From Candidatus Nomurabacteria bacterium (GTDB lineage: Bacteria > Patescibacteriota > Minisyncoccia > Phycocordibacterales > UBA10002): DNA of 7,870 nt. Made by a program: the position numbers and the translations under genes. Each line of letters begins with the position of its first letter. Positions within the stretch are counted from its first letter, which is position 1. Under the pieces are notes generated by a model. It saw only the letters and a list, made by a program, of their open reading frames with translations. It searched no databases and was not told where the DNA came from. Shown here piece by piece: positions 1-5,898 of this stretch. Where the stretch lies: the NCBI GenBank assembly GCA_943349725.1, contig CALQZP010000047.1, forward strand, positions 1-7,870, in the 5' to 3' direction.

Positions 1-126
1 GAAAGCGCGGAGTTTGCGCAGATGATCCTTACCCAATTCGAAATAATATGGAAACAGTCAACTTCACTTCGCGTGAGCAAGGACGATACGCAAAGTTTTC
101 TGGAGGAATTGGAGCGATATCGCTAG
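1..126 (+). CDS. C-terminal end of an unidentified protein (5' truncated by window)
   Basis: Frame 1 is open from the first base to TAG at 124-126 and gives 41 residues, beginning ESAEFAQMIL and ending EELERYR. The start lies outside the window. The peptide is mostly helical and amphipathic, with a QFEIIW stretch that faintly recalls the C-terminal helices of some bacterial transcription regulators; this is too short to name a family. Support for a real gene end: the stop shares the four bases CTAG (123-126) with the stop of the convergent queA, the same tight convergence seen at the two other convergent pairs here. A chance open frame of this length cannot be excluded. Confidence 0.5.
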   Translation, partial: ESAEFAQMILTQFEIIWKQSTSLRVSKDDTQSFLEELERYR

Positions 127-1214
127 ACAATAAGCATCGCGTCTCCGAAGGAGAAAAAGCTCATATTGTTCTTGAGCGCGAGCGCGTACAGCTCTTGAAT
201 ACGCTTTGAGGATTTCTTGTACTGTAAAAACGCATCCACAAGGCACATCAAGCTGGACTCCGGCACATGAAAATTGGTGATAAGTGCGTCCGCGAGTTTG
301 AACTCATACGGCGGATAGATAAACAGGTCGGTCTTTCCCGAAATACTTTTACTTCCATCCATTACCACATATTTGCGGTCGCTGATATGTGGTAACGCAC
401 GCGAAACCGCGCTCTCAAGGGTCCGCAGTGCGGTCGTACCCACCGCGACTACGGGCATCTCTTCCCTTTTTGCCTTTATGATTGTCCGTGCAGAAACAGC
501 GGGAACCTCAAACCACTCTTCATGGAGTTTCCCTGAAACGAAGTTCTCTTTGCCTATCGGCGCGAATGTCCCCATACCGACGTGCAGTGTCACGAACGCT
601 TTCTCAATGTGTTTCTTCTTCAACTTTTCAAACACACGCTCCGTAAAATGAAGCGAGGCTGTTGGGGCTGCGACAGAGCCCTGGTCTTTCGCAAAAATAG
701 TTTGATAGCGGGTACGGAGTTTCGCTTCCGAAAGTGTGGTCGTCTTTAGATACGGCGGGATGGGAGTTGTTCCGTGGCTTTTTGCTTCGGCACTAAATGT
801 CTCAAGCGAGAAGTTTGCGCTGAAGGTAAAAATGTTCGCGTCTTGTGAAATGGGAGTGAACCACTTCTTCTTGGAAAGATACAGTGGTTCGTTGAGGACA
901 ACAGTGCGGTCAACCATTCCCCGTATACTTTTCTCTCCCTTCTTCCATTCATTAAAGAGAAACAGCACCACGACTTTCCCCCCTGTCTTCTTATGGAGCG
1001 TGATACGCGCAGGAAGTACTTTGGTATCGTTAAGTACGAGGAGTGAATGTATCGGAAGGTACTTGTCTAGATTTCTAAAGGTATCAAACGAGACAGCGCC
1101 GGTCTTTGTGTCTACCACCATAAGGCGCGCGCTGTCGCGGGGAGAAGCGGGTGTCTTGGCAATCAGCTCCTCGGGAACCACGTACCTATACTCGGACAAT
1201 GGACTTTCTTTCAT
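123..1214 (-). CDS. queA: S-adenosylmethionine:tRNA ribosyltransferase-isomerase (QueA)
   Basis: QueA transfers and isomerises the ribosyl part of S-adenosylmethionine onto preQ1 at position 34 of GUN-anticodon tRNAs (Tyr, His, Asn, Asp), giving epoxyqueuosine, the penultimate step of queuosine synthesis in the cytoplasm. The 363-aa product has the usual family length and covers the family from end to end: PRDSARLMVVD near 25-35, LNDTKVLPAR at 61-70, PIPPYL at 151-156, GSVAAPTASLHFT at 179-191, HVGMGTFAPI at 211-220, AVGTTALRTLES at 257-268, LFIYPPYEFK at 297-306 and ITNFHVPESSL at 312-322. The ATG at 1214 is chosen because the protein then begins just before the conserved ELIA..P..PRDSARLM region. 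No Shine-Dalgarno site precedes it; a TTGCCC/TAGGGT pair with a -10-like box 6 nt upstream suggests a leaderless message. It is divergent from glnA across 145 bp and shares its stop region with the plus-strand gene at 1-126. tRNA-His(GTG), a likely substrate, is encoded at 3819-3890. Confidence 0.96.
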   Translation of the reverse strand: MKESPLSEYRYVVPEELIAKTPASPRDSARLMVVDTKTGAVSFDTFRNLDKYLPIHSLLVLNDTKVLPARITLHKKTGGKVVVLFLFNEWKKGEKSIRGMVDRTVVLNEPLYLSKKKWFTPISQDANIFTFSANFSLETFSAEAKSHGTTPIPPYLKTTTLSEAKLRTRYQTIFAKDQGSVAAPTASLHFTERVFEKLKKKHIEKAFVTLHVGMGTFAPIGKENFVSGKLHEEWFEVPAVSARTIIKAKREEMPVVAVGTTALRTLESAVSRALPHISDRKYVVMDGSKSISGKTDLFIYPPYEFKLADALITNFHVPESSLMCLVDAFLQYKKSSKRIQELYALALKNNMSFFSFGDAMLIV

Positions 1215-1220
1215 GCTGAC

Positions 1221-1249
1221 ACCCTACCTAAAATACACGGTGGGGGCAA
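1221..1249 (-). promoter_or_regulatory. Candidate queA promoter
   Basis: On the minus strand TTGCCC (1249-1244) is separated by exactly 17 nt from TAGGGT (1226-1221), followed by 6 nt and the queA ATG. The spacing fits a sigma-70-type promoter, but the -10 match is only moderate. Transcription would begin at or next to the A of the ATG, giving a leaderless mRNA. The same geometry appears before the LysE-family gene and the XRE gene. Confidence 0.4.
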
Positions 1250-1287
1250 GACACAGGCTGGACAGTAATGAGAAATCCTATTGTGCT

Positions 1288-1317
1288 TTGTTTTATCTGG
1301 ACTTAAATTACTATAAT
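1288..1317 (+). promoter_or_regulatory. Candidate glnA promoter
   Basis: TTGTTT (1288-1293) and a perfect TATAAT (1312-1317) with an 18-nt spacer would start transcription near 1324, leaving about 36 nt before the ATG at 1360. The stretch 1300-1360 is very A/T rich and offers a competitor, TTTACC (1328-1333), 17 nt, TATACT (1351-1356), which would start within or after the first ATG and fit an ATG at 1387 better. I cannot decide between them. Confidence 0.4.
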
Positions 1318-1359
1318 CTTGTATACTTTTACCATAATTTTATACATAACTATACTACG

Positions 1360-2808
1360 ATGGATAAAATATGTGTCTCTAAGGATATGCTCCGCAATTT
1401 CCTTGAACTTCCCTACGATGTACTGGAGGAGATGAACCTCAAAGCGATAGATGACGGGAAGAAGCTCTCCGCGCTCGAGCTCCAGAAGAAGCATACCGAA
1501 TACCTGCGGAACGAGCGACGCATCAAAGCGGTCACTATCTGCTTCACCGATATTGAAGGACGGCTTCATATGCTGGACTACGATAAAAAGTTCTTTTTGG
1601 AATCGCTAGAGAATCTCACCTTTGACGGCTCGTCTATCAAAGGCTTCACGCCCCAGCACGAATCCGACCTGCGCCTTGGTATTGACTGGACGAGTCTACG
1701 GCACTTCCCTTCCGACGTGTTCGGACCAGGCAAAGTGATTTTCTTCGCATCCGTACAGAACCCCGATCGAACCCCGTACCACTCCGACTTCCGTGGCATG
1801 CTCCGTTCATACACGGAAGAGTTGCACAAAAAGGAAGGACTTACGGCAAACGCTTCCCCCGAGATAGAGGGGTTTCTGGTGGACGGAGTAAACGGCGAGC
1901 AAAATTACTCAAAAAACGGCGGGCTCACACTCATATCCTCGGGGGGATATTTCCATTCACTTCCGATGGACCCCCTCCGTATCTTCATTGATCGATCCGC
2001 GGAGGCACAACGCGCGATGGGATTTAGAAACGAAAAAGACCACCCCGAAGTTGCACCTTCACAATTTGAGATGAACTTTTCCTACTCCGAAGTGGTACGT
2101 GCTGGAGACAACGTACAGCTGTACAAACTCATCTGTCGGCAGGTGGCACGAAATATGGGACTTACCGCAACGTTTCTCCCCAAACCATTTGTCGGCATTA
2201 ATGGCTCTGGATGTCACCTCAACTTTTCACTTGCGAGGAACGGTAAAAATATCTTCTACGATAAAAAAGGCAAAGACGGGCTTTCAAAGACTGCTCATGA
2301 CTTTATTCTCCGACTACTCAACCATGCGCCAGAAATCTGTCTCGTGCTAAACTCATCGGTCAATAGCTACCGTCGCCTCGACCCACATTTTGAAGCACCT
2401 AATCAGATTAAGGTCTCCCCGGTTGACCGTGGTTCTATGATCCGCATTCCAGTTGGAGATGAAAGGACGGCGCGCATTGAGCTTCGCTCGGTGGCACCCG
2501 ACGCAAATCCCTACCTCGTCCTCTTTACGATGCTAAAAACAGGTTTGGAGGGAAGAAAACTTGAAAAAGAGGACGGAAAACGTGACCGCCTTCGCTTTCT
2601 CCCCGACAACCTACATGACGCCATCGCACTTTTCAAAGCGAGTAAGTTTATGACTTCCATCCTTGGCGAGGACAGCAAAGAAAAATTCATCTCCTACAAA
2701 CAGGCGGTCGCTGACCGTTCTCCAAAGGCACTTGGAAACATCATCAAAAACGGCGAGGTTCTTTTCCACCACGAGGTCAGCAACCAACTTTTGTGGAACA
2801 ACTTCTAG
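1360..2808 (+). CDS. glnA: Glutamine synthetase, type I
   Basis: This enzyme makes glutamine from glutamate and ammonia using ATP; type I enzymes are cytoplasmic dodecamers. Numbered from the ATG at 1360 (482 aa): beta-grasp N-domain with DGSSIKGF at 89-96; PEIE at 167-170 and HPEVAPSQFE at 228-237 supply the expected metal-binding glutamates; the ATP-region signature KPF...NGSGCH at 275-286; NSYRRL at 335-340; RIP at 362-364; IELR at 373-376; NPYL at 383-386. I see no adenylylation-site tyrosine motif, so it resembles the non-adenylylated subgroup. Oddities: where the family usually has a W...NRS pattern, residues 352-358 read V...DRG, and there is an N-terminal extension of some 40 residues. 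The frame is open far upstream, but that part lies antisense to queA and is not coding. ATG 1360 is preferred; ATG 1387 and ATG 1432 are alternatives, each with a purine-rich stretch that lies too close to be a good Shine-Dalgarno site. It ends 6 bp from the convergent exporter gene, with no terminator between. Confidence 0.95.
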   Translation: MDKICVSKDMLRNFLELPYDVLEEMNLKAIDDGKKLSALELQKKHTEYLRNERRIKAVTICFTDIEGRLHMLDYDKKFFLESLENLTFDGSSIKGFTPQHESDLRLGIDWTSLRHFPSDVFGPGKVIFFASVQNPDRTPYHSDFRGMLRSYTEELHKKEGLTANASPEIEGFLVDGVNGEQNYSKNGGLTLISSGGYFHSLPMDPLRIFIDRSAEAQRAMGFRNEKDHPEVAPSQFEMNFSYSEVVRAGDNVQLYKLICRQVARNMGLTATFLPKPFVGINGSGCHLNFSLARNGKNIFYDKKGKDGLSKTAHDFILRLLNHAPEICLVLNSSVNSYRRLDPHFEAPNQIKVSPVDRGSMIRIPVGDERTARIELRSVAPDANPYLVLFTMLKTGLEGRKLEKEDGKRDRLRFLPDNLHDAIALFKASKFMTSILGEDSKEKFISYKQAVADRSPKALGNIIKNGEVLFHHEVSNQLLWNNF

Positions 2809-2814
2809 CCTCGA

Positions 2815-3444
2815 CTATGAGCGAGAAGAAAGCGCGACCTTGATACCGAGTGCGATGAGTACGACTCCGGTCACGCGTTCTATATAGTGTTGCACCTTTT
2901 GAATCTTCCGTTTAAGCAGTGGGTTGGAAAACACCAGCGAAACGAATGAGAACCACACAAAGGTCATCGTCACCATTTCAACTCCGTAGAGAAGCTGTAC
3001 GAGAAGTGGCGTTGCGGGGTCAATCACCTGGGTAAAGAGCGCCAAGAAAAATAATGTCGCCTTAGGGTTCAGCACGTTGGTGAGAAATCCAAGGCGCACC
3101 GCGCGCCTATCGGACAGTTGCTCCACTTCGGCAGAGACCGAGAATTCAGTCACTACTGGAGGTTTGGCACGAAGCGACTTGTATCCAATGTAGATGAGGT
3201 AGAGCGCCCCGACCCACTTGATGATAGTAAACAGAAGAATGGAGCGTGAAATAAGAAGCCCAATTCCGAGAAGGCAGTAGGTAACGTGTACGCCGATGCC
3301 GAGCGCGAGTCCGAGCGAAGTGAAGATACCCGCACGCCGTGAATACACCAAGCTGTTACGGGTAGCCATCGCAAAATCCGGCCCAGGTGAAATAACGGCC
3401 AGAAGATGCACCACAATGACAGTGAGAAAGGCTGAAAGAAACAT
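2815..3444 (-). CDS. LysE/RhtB-family amino acid exporter
   Basis: The 209-aa hydrophobic protein has the length and layout of the LysE/RhtB family, inner-membrane exporters of amino acids and their analogues. Visible marks are SPGPDF at 19-24, the glycine-rich LGLALGIGVH helix near 44-53, KWVGALYLIYIGYKSLR at 76-92, the family-typical GFLTNVLNPKATLFF at 119-133 and a last helix RVTGVVLIALGIK at 190-202. About six membrane segments are visible, with a polar loop near 93-117. The substrate (lysine, threonine, homoserine or other) cannot be told from sequence. The ATG at 3444 directly opens the first helix. It lies 52 bp downstream of the SMR-like gene on the same strand and may be cotranscribed, but has its own candidate promoter. 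Lying back to back with glnA, it could serve nitrogen balance, though that is speculation. Confidence 0.9.
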   Translation of the reverse strand: MFLSAFLTVIVVHLLAVISPGPDFAMATRNSLVYSRRAGIFTSLGLALGIGVHVTYCLLGIGLLISRSILLFTIIKWVGALYLIYIGYKSLRAKPPVVTEFSVSAEVEQLSDRRAVRLGFLTNVLNPKATLFFLALFTQVIDPATPLLVQLLYGVEMVTMTFVWFSFVSLVFSNPLLKRKIQKVQHYIERVTGVVLIALGIKVALSSRS

Positions 3445-3450
3445 AAAGCT

Positions 3451-3479
3451 ACTGTATCAAAATCACGGTAGGTAAACAA
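3451..3479 (-). promoter_or_regulatory. Candidate promoter of LysE-family gene
   Basis: Minus strand TTGTTT (3479-3474), 17 nt, TACAGT (3456-3451), then AGCTTT and the ATG. The start point would coincide with the start codon, so the mRNA would be leaderless. The hexamer matches are moderate; the repeated 17/6 geometry is the main support. Confidence 0.4.
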
Positions 3480-3496
3480 CGCCCCTCATTCTTTCT

Positions 3497-3817
3497 TCAC
3501 ATCTGCATCAAAATCACCGCGAGGACGCCAAGTCCGATGCCTACTTTATTGAGGAGTGAGAGTTGTTCCTGAAAGAAAAGAACTCCGACCAAAATCACCG
3601 CAATGAGGTTCAGCACCGTAAAAACTGAAATCGCCTTTGAGAGAAGTTCATAGCGGAGAGAAAACGCCCAGATGACGGTTCCGATGGTATAGAGACCTAC
3701 GCCGAGCCACAGCCAGATCTGTTTGTTTGCGAGATGGGCAAACTTAAATGAAATGTCGGCAACCGTCTCAAACACCACAGCGAGAACTATAAGAACGAGA
3801 AAAAGGAGATTACTCAT
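3497..3817 (-). CDS. SMR/EamA-like four-helix membrane protein
   Basis: The 106-aa protein has four hydrophobic helices and aligns without gaps, from memory, with small multidrug resistance proteins of the EmrE type. Glu17 in FETVADISFKF falls where EmrE has its essential membrane glutamate (Glu14), and LFFQEQL near 80-86 matches the EmrE GFFGQRL turn. The position of EmrE Trp63, important for drug recognition, is Phe here, and the ISVFTVLNLIAV helix is more like EamA/DMT half-transporters. A general small transporter of lipid-linked or polar substrates is as likely as a drug exporter; it should act as a dimer in the inner membrane. The ATG at 3817 is secure because it opens helix 1. It lies one base after the discriminator base of tRNA-His, with no Shine-Dalgarno site, so its message probably arises by tRNA processing. 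Confidence 0.8.
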   Translation of the reverse strand: MSNLLFLVLIVLAVVFETVADISFKFAHLANKQIWLWLGVGLYTIGTVIWAFSLRYELLSKAISVFTVLNLIAVILVGVLFFQEQLSLLNKVGIGLGVLAVILMQM

Positions 3818-3818
3818 G

Positions 3819-3890
3819 GGCGACTAGAGAGAATCGAACTCTCGATACGGGTTCCACAAACCCGAGTTTTGCCACTAAACTATAGTCGCC
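3819..3890 (-). tRNA. tRNA-His (anticodon GTG)
   Basis: Read on the minus strand from 3890: an encoded G-1, then a 7-bp acceptor stem (GCGACTA with TAGTCGC), T8 A9, D-stem GTTT/AAAC with A14 and G18G19 in the loop, anticodon stem CGGGT/ACCCG around the loop TTGTGGA (anticodon GTG), a short variable loop TATC, and T-stem GAGAG/CTCTC around TTCGATT. The discriminator is C73 and can pair with G-1, the identity element of bacterial tRNA-His. The 3' CCA is not fully encoded: C73 is followed by CATG, where ATG is the start of the SMR-like gene. CCA must therefore be added after RNase Z cleavage. G34 is a queuosine target of the QueA encoded in this window. Confidence 0.97.
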
Positions 3891-3926
3891 ATCGCTACAC
3901 AAATTAGCACAAGGAAAAGAGAAATG

Positions 3927-4190
3927 CTATGAACCGAAAAGTTCGTGATGCGTTCCAATCGCGAGGAAATATGCGGTCCCCGCATCAATGAGACGATAGA
4001 TAACGCAGAGGTCTCCTCCAATGTGGATACTTCGCCATCCGTTATATCCCCCGTGAAGCGGGTGATTGTCTAAGATAGGATCAAACTGATTCGCAAGAAA
4101 TAGGTCGCGTCGGTCCCGAAATCGTTGTTGCTCTCCTGCACGTAATTTCTTGAAACACTTATCAAAGCGTTTATGGGTAAAGATCTTCAT
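3927..4190 (-). CDS. YafQ/RelE-like mRNA interferase toxin
   Basis: The 87-aa basic protein belongs to the RelE fold superfamily, YafQ branch: ribosome-dependent endonucleases that cut mRNA in the A site and slow growth when their antitoxin is degraded. YafQ-like marks are NHPLHGGYNGWRSIHI (42-57), GGDLCVIYRL (58-67) and the ending IGTHHELFG (78-86). The residues reported as important in E. coli YafQ (His50, His63, Asp67, His87, Phe91) have counterparts His43, His56, Asp60, His81 and Phe85; the Trp after the Asp is replaced by Leu61. The toxin looks active. Its ATG overlaps the antitoxin stop as ATGA, so translation is coupled. It ends 36 bp before tRNA-His on the same strand. Confidence 0.92.
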   Translation of the reverse strand: MKIFTHKRFDKCFKKLRAGEQQRFRDRRDLFLANQFDPILDNHPLHGGYNGWRSIHIGGDLCVIYRLIDAGTAYFLAIGTHHELFGS

Positions 4191-4462
4191 AGTGACGCTA
4201 GGTATCGGTCCATTTCCGCTCCGGAGTGAAATACAGGAGAAATATGCTTGCCTTGCTTAAAGTCTCGCTCCGCTTCTCCAATTAAGTGCTCTAGTTTCTT
4301 GCTCATCTTCCTCGGAGTAGCAAAGGTAATAGTTTCCTCTGCTCCGAAACGGCGGAGCTGTTCTCCCACCACGAGCGAGAGAGGCAATCCCAATTTGGCA
4401 GCTGTTTTCTGCGCCTGTATTTTCACAGCTCTGTCTATTTTTACATTAAGCACCGTTTTCAT
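4187..4462 (-). CDS. DinJ/RelB-like antitoxin of the YafQ-like toxin
   Basis: The 91-aa protein would neutralise the downstream toxin and repress the operon by binding its promoter. The N-terminus (MKTVLNVKIDRAVKIQAQ, then AAKLGLPLSLVVGEQLRRF) reads as a ribbon-helix-helix DNA-binding domain of the RelB/DinJ type: a short beta strand followed by two helices. The charged C-terminal half (residues 45-91) would wrap the toxin. The frame extends upstream to ATG 4483, but a strong promoter has its -10 box at 4478-4473, inside that extension, so ATG 4462 is chosen; the message would have a leader of only a few bases. It ends in TGA, overlapping the toxin ATG by 4 nt. DinJ and RelB families are not separable by eye here. 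Confidence 0.85.
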   Translation of the reverse strand: MKTVLNVKIDRAVKIQAQKTAAKLGLPLSLVVGEQLRRFGAEETITFATPRKMSKKLEHLIGEAERDFKQGKHISPVFHSGAEMDRYLASL

Positions 4463-4464
4463 AT

Positions 4465-4490
4465 ATAACCGTATTATACACAACGGTTAT
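4465..4490. promoter_or_regulatory. Inverted-repeat operator of the toxin-antitoxin operon
   Basis: ATAACCGT (4465-4472) and ACGGTTAT (4483-4490) are perfect 8-bp arms separated by 10 nt. The spacer carries the TATAAT of the antitoxin promoter. This is the expected place for a ribbon-helix-helix antitoxin, alone or with toxin, to block its own promoter. The right arm also covers the expected -35 position of the divergent ung promoter. Confidence 0.7.
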
Positions 4491-4501
4491 GTATAAATCA
4501 A
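4473..4501 (-). promoter_or_regulatory. Promoter of the toxin-antitoxin operon
   Basis: Minus strand TTGATT (4501-4496), exactly 17 nt, perfect TATAAT (4478-4473). Start predicted near 4467-4466, only 4-5 nt before the antitoxin ATG at 4462, with no Shine-Dalgarno site. It is the best promoter match in the window and lies within the inverted-repeat operator. Confidence 0.65.
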
Positions 4502-4509
4502 GATAGTTT

Positions 4510-4515
4510 TATAGT
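4510..4515 (+). promoter_or_regulatory. Candidate -10 box of ung
   Basis: TATAGT lies 12 nt before the preferred ung ATG at 4528. At 17-nt spacing the -35 position (4487-4492, TTATGT) is poor and falls in the right arm of the toxin-antitoxin operator. The initiation site would be near 4522, giving a leader of about 6 nt. Confidence 0.35.
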
Positions 4516-4527
4516 ATGCTGGGCATC

Positions 4528-5208
4528 ATGGAAATCAAGATTGAACCCTCGTGGAAGGAAGCTCTTAAGGACGAGTTCGAGAAACCGTATTTTAAAGAGC
4601 TGTCCGCGTTTGTGCGAAGTGAATATACGGCGGGTAAGGTCTTCCCTCCCCCGAAGTTTATTTTTCACGCCTTTGAGCTCTGTCCGTTTGATAACGTGAA
4701 AGTGGTGATTTTAGGACAGGACCCCTATCACAACGATGGACAGGCACACGGACTTTCATTTTCCGTTCCTGAAGAAGTGCACATGCCTCCCTCACTTCAA
4801 AATATCTACAGGGAAATTGTGAGTGACGTCGGGGGAAAGATACCCACACACGGCAATCTTGAACACTGGGCAAAGCAAGGTGTTCTCCTTCTCAATGCGA
4901 CCCTCACCGTGCGGGCACATACGCCCGCGTCACACCAGAACAAGGGGTGGGAGCAGTTTACCGACACGGTGATAAAAACGCTTTCGGACAAGAAAAAGCA
5001 TTTAGTGTTTCTCTTGTGGGGCAACTACGCAAAAAAGAAAAGCGGGCTTATTGATTTTAAGAAACACCTCGTGCTTGAGTCCCCTCACCCTTCCCCATTT
5101 TCGGCTTACAACGGCTTTTTCGGCAACAAACATTTCAGTCAGACAAATGCGTACTTAAAAAAACACGGCAAGGAACGAGTAGCGTGGGTAGAGAAATCTA
5201 ACGTTTAG
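4528..5208 (+). CDS. ung: Uracil-DNA glycosylase, family 1
   Basis: Ung removes uracil from DNA, the first step of base-excision repair. Numbered from ATG 4528 (226 aa): GQDPYH at 63-68 with the water-activating Asp65; GLSFSV at 75-80 with the Phe that stacks on uracil; LLLNATLTV at 120-128 with the uracil-recognising Asn123; LLWGNYAKKK at 163-171; HPSPFSAY at 187-194 with catalytic His187. The intercalating loop residue, Leu191 in E. coli, is Phe here. Length and motif positions match the family closely. An in-frame ATG at 4516 would add MLGI; 4528 is preferred because family members start close to MEIKIEPSW and the numbering then agrees with E. coli. It is divergent from the toxin-antitoxin operon, and its last 11 bp overlap the end of convergent idi. 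Confidence 0.96.
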   Translation: MEIKIEPSWKEALKDEFEKPYFKELSAFVRSEYTAGKVFPPPKFIFHAFELCPFDNVKVVILGQDPYHNDGQAHGLSFSVPEEVHMPPSLQNIYREIVSDVGGKIPTHGNLEHWAKQGVLLLNATLTVRAHTPASHQNKGWEQFTDTVIKTLSDKKKHLVFLLWGNYAKKKSGLIDFKKHLVLESPHPSPFSAYNGFFGNKHFSQTNAYLKKHGKERVAWVEKSNV

Positions 5209-5719
5209 AGAGTACTTGCTCAAAGGCGAGACGGAACCAGAAGGTATACTTTTCCGGACACTCTTTCACATCTTTCCTAATTGCTTCCGGGGACATCCAC
5301 TTCCACTCTTCCGCCTCCTCACTATCTAGTACTGGGGTTGCCTCGCTTTCTCCGACAAACATATGGTCATATTCGTTCTCAATAAGTCCATTTTGGAAAG
5401 TGGTGCGGTAGAGCAGGTGGTGCACATGACGCACAGCAGTGGTAAAACCCATCTCTTCCTGTAATCTCCTGCGAGCAGCGACGGCGATATCTTCCCCAGG
5501 TCGTGGGTGACTGCAACAGGTGTTACTCCAGAGCCCTCCGGAATGATATTTGGTCTTTGCCCGCTTTTGAAGCATGAGCTCACCTTTCCGATTAAAGATG
5601 AACACCGAAATAGCGCGGTGAAGCACGCCTTTTTGATGGGCTTCCAGTTTTTCGCCTGTGCCGAGCTCATTATCCTGCTCGTCCACATACACAACTTCGT
5701 CTTTGCGTAGAATATGCAT
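5198..5719 (-). CDS. idi: Isopentenyl-diphosphate delta-isomerase, type I (Nudix)
   Basis: Interconverts isopentenyl and dimethylallyl diphosphate, needed to prime isoprenoid synthesis in the cytoplasm. Numbered from ATG 5719 (173 aa): metal-binding histidines in AHQKGVLHRA (His28, His34); SNTCCSHP at 65-72 with catalytic Cys69 and metal ligand His71; Nudix-type helix RRRLQEEMG at 83-91; IENEYDHMF at 113-121 with Glu114 and Glu116; Trp161. Glu114, Glu116 and Trp161 have the same numbers as in E. coli Idi, which supports this start. The frame is open to ATG 5782, but that 21-residue extension is not family-like and overlaps another possible small ORF. No mevalonate or MEP pathway gene is in the window. 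It overlaps convergent ung by 11 bp. No clear promoter or Shine-Dalgarno site is visible just upstream. Confidence 0.94.
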   Translation of the reverse strand: MHILRKDEVVYVDEQDNELGTGEKLEAHQKGVLHRAISVFIFNRKGELMLQKRAKTKYHSGGLWSNTCCSHPRPGEDIAVAARRRLQEEMGFTTAVRHVHHLLYRTTFQNGLIENEYDHMFVGESEATPVLDSEEAEEWKWMSPEAIRKDVKECPEKYTFWFRLAFEQVLSKR

Positions 5720-5745
5720 AGATGCACATACAACTTCAGTGGCGA

Positions 5746-5898
5746 TTATTTTGATACTCTTCGCCCAGAAATGAGGACACACCCTCGTTTGTGGATATAG
5801 GTGTCCGGGAGAGAAGTCTTTCCCTCGACTAAATCTTTACCGTCATAAAGATTTACCCCTCGTACCGCCTCGCCCGTTTTGCCTGCTGGCAAAAACAT
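5746..5898 (-). CDS. Possible 50-aa small protein upstream of idi
   Basis: A minus-strand frame runs from ATG 5898 to TAA 5746-5748, 26 bp ahead of idi. It starts MFLPAGKTGEAVRG and ends LISGRRVSK; the frame is open further upstream, to an in-frame TGA within the loop of the hairpin at 5954-5975. I recognise no family. For coding: sensible amino-acid composition and an operon-like position before idi. Against: the frame contains a perfect 10-bp inverted repeat (5830-5855) and another at 5877-5894, and it belongs to a stretch dominated by stem-loops. It may instead be the leader of idi or a decayed gene end. Confidence 0.25.
   Translation of the reverse strand: MFLPAGKTGEAVRGVNLYDGKDLVEGKTSLPDTYIHKRGCVLISGRRVSK

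Noticed and set aside
736..1359. 208-codon upstream extension of the glutamine synthetase frame
   Set aside because: It is antisense to the well-supported queA for most of its length, passes through the divergent promoter region and has no glutamine synthetase features.
4463..4483. Seven-residue N-terminal extension of the antitoxin
   Set aside because: It would be encoded across the -10 box and operator; the predicted start of transcription lies downstream of that ATG.
5720..5782. 21-residue N-terminal extension of Idi
   Set aside because: The residues are not family-like, and starting at 5719 reproduces E. coli numbering of Glu114, Glu116 and Trp161.
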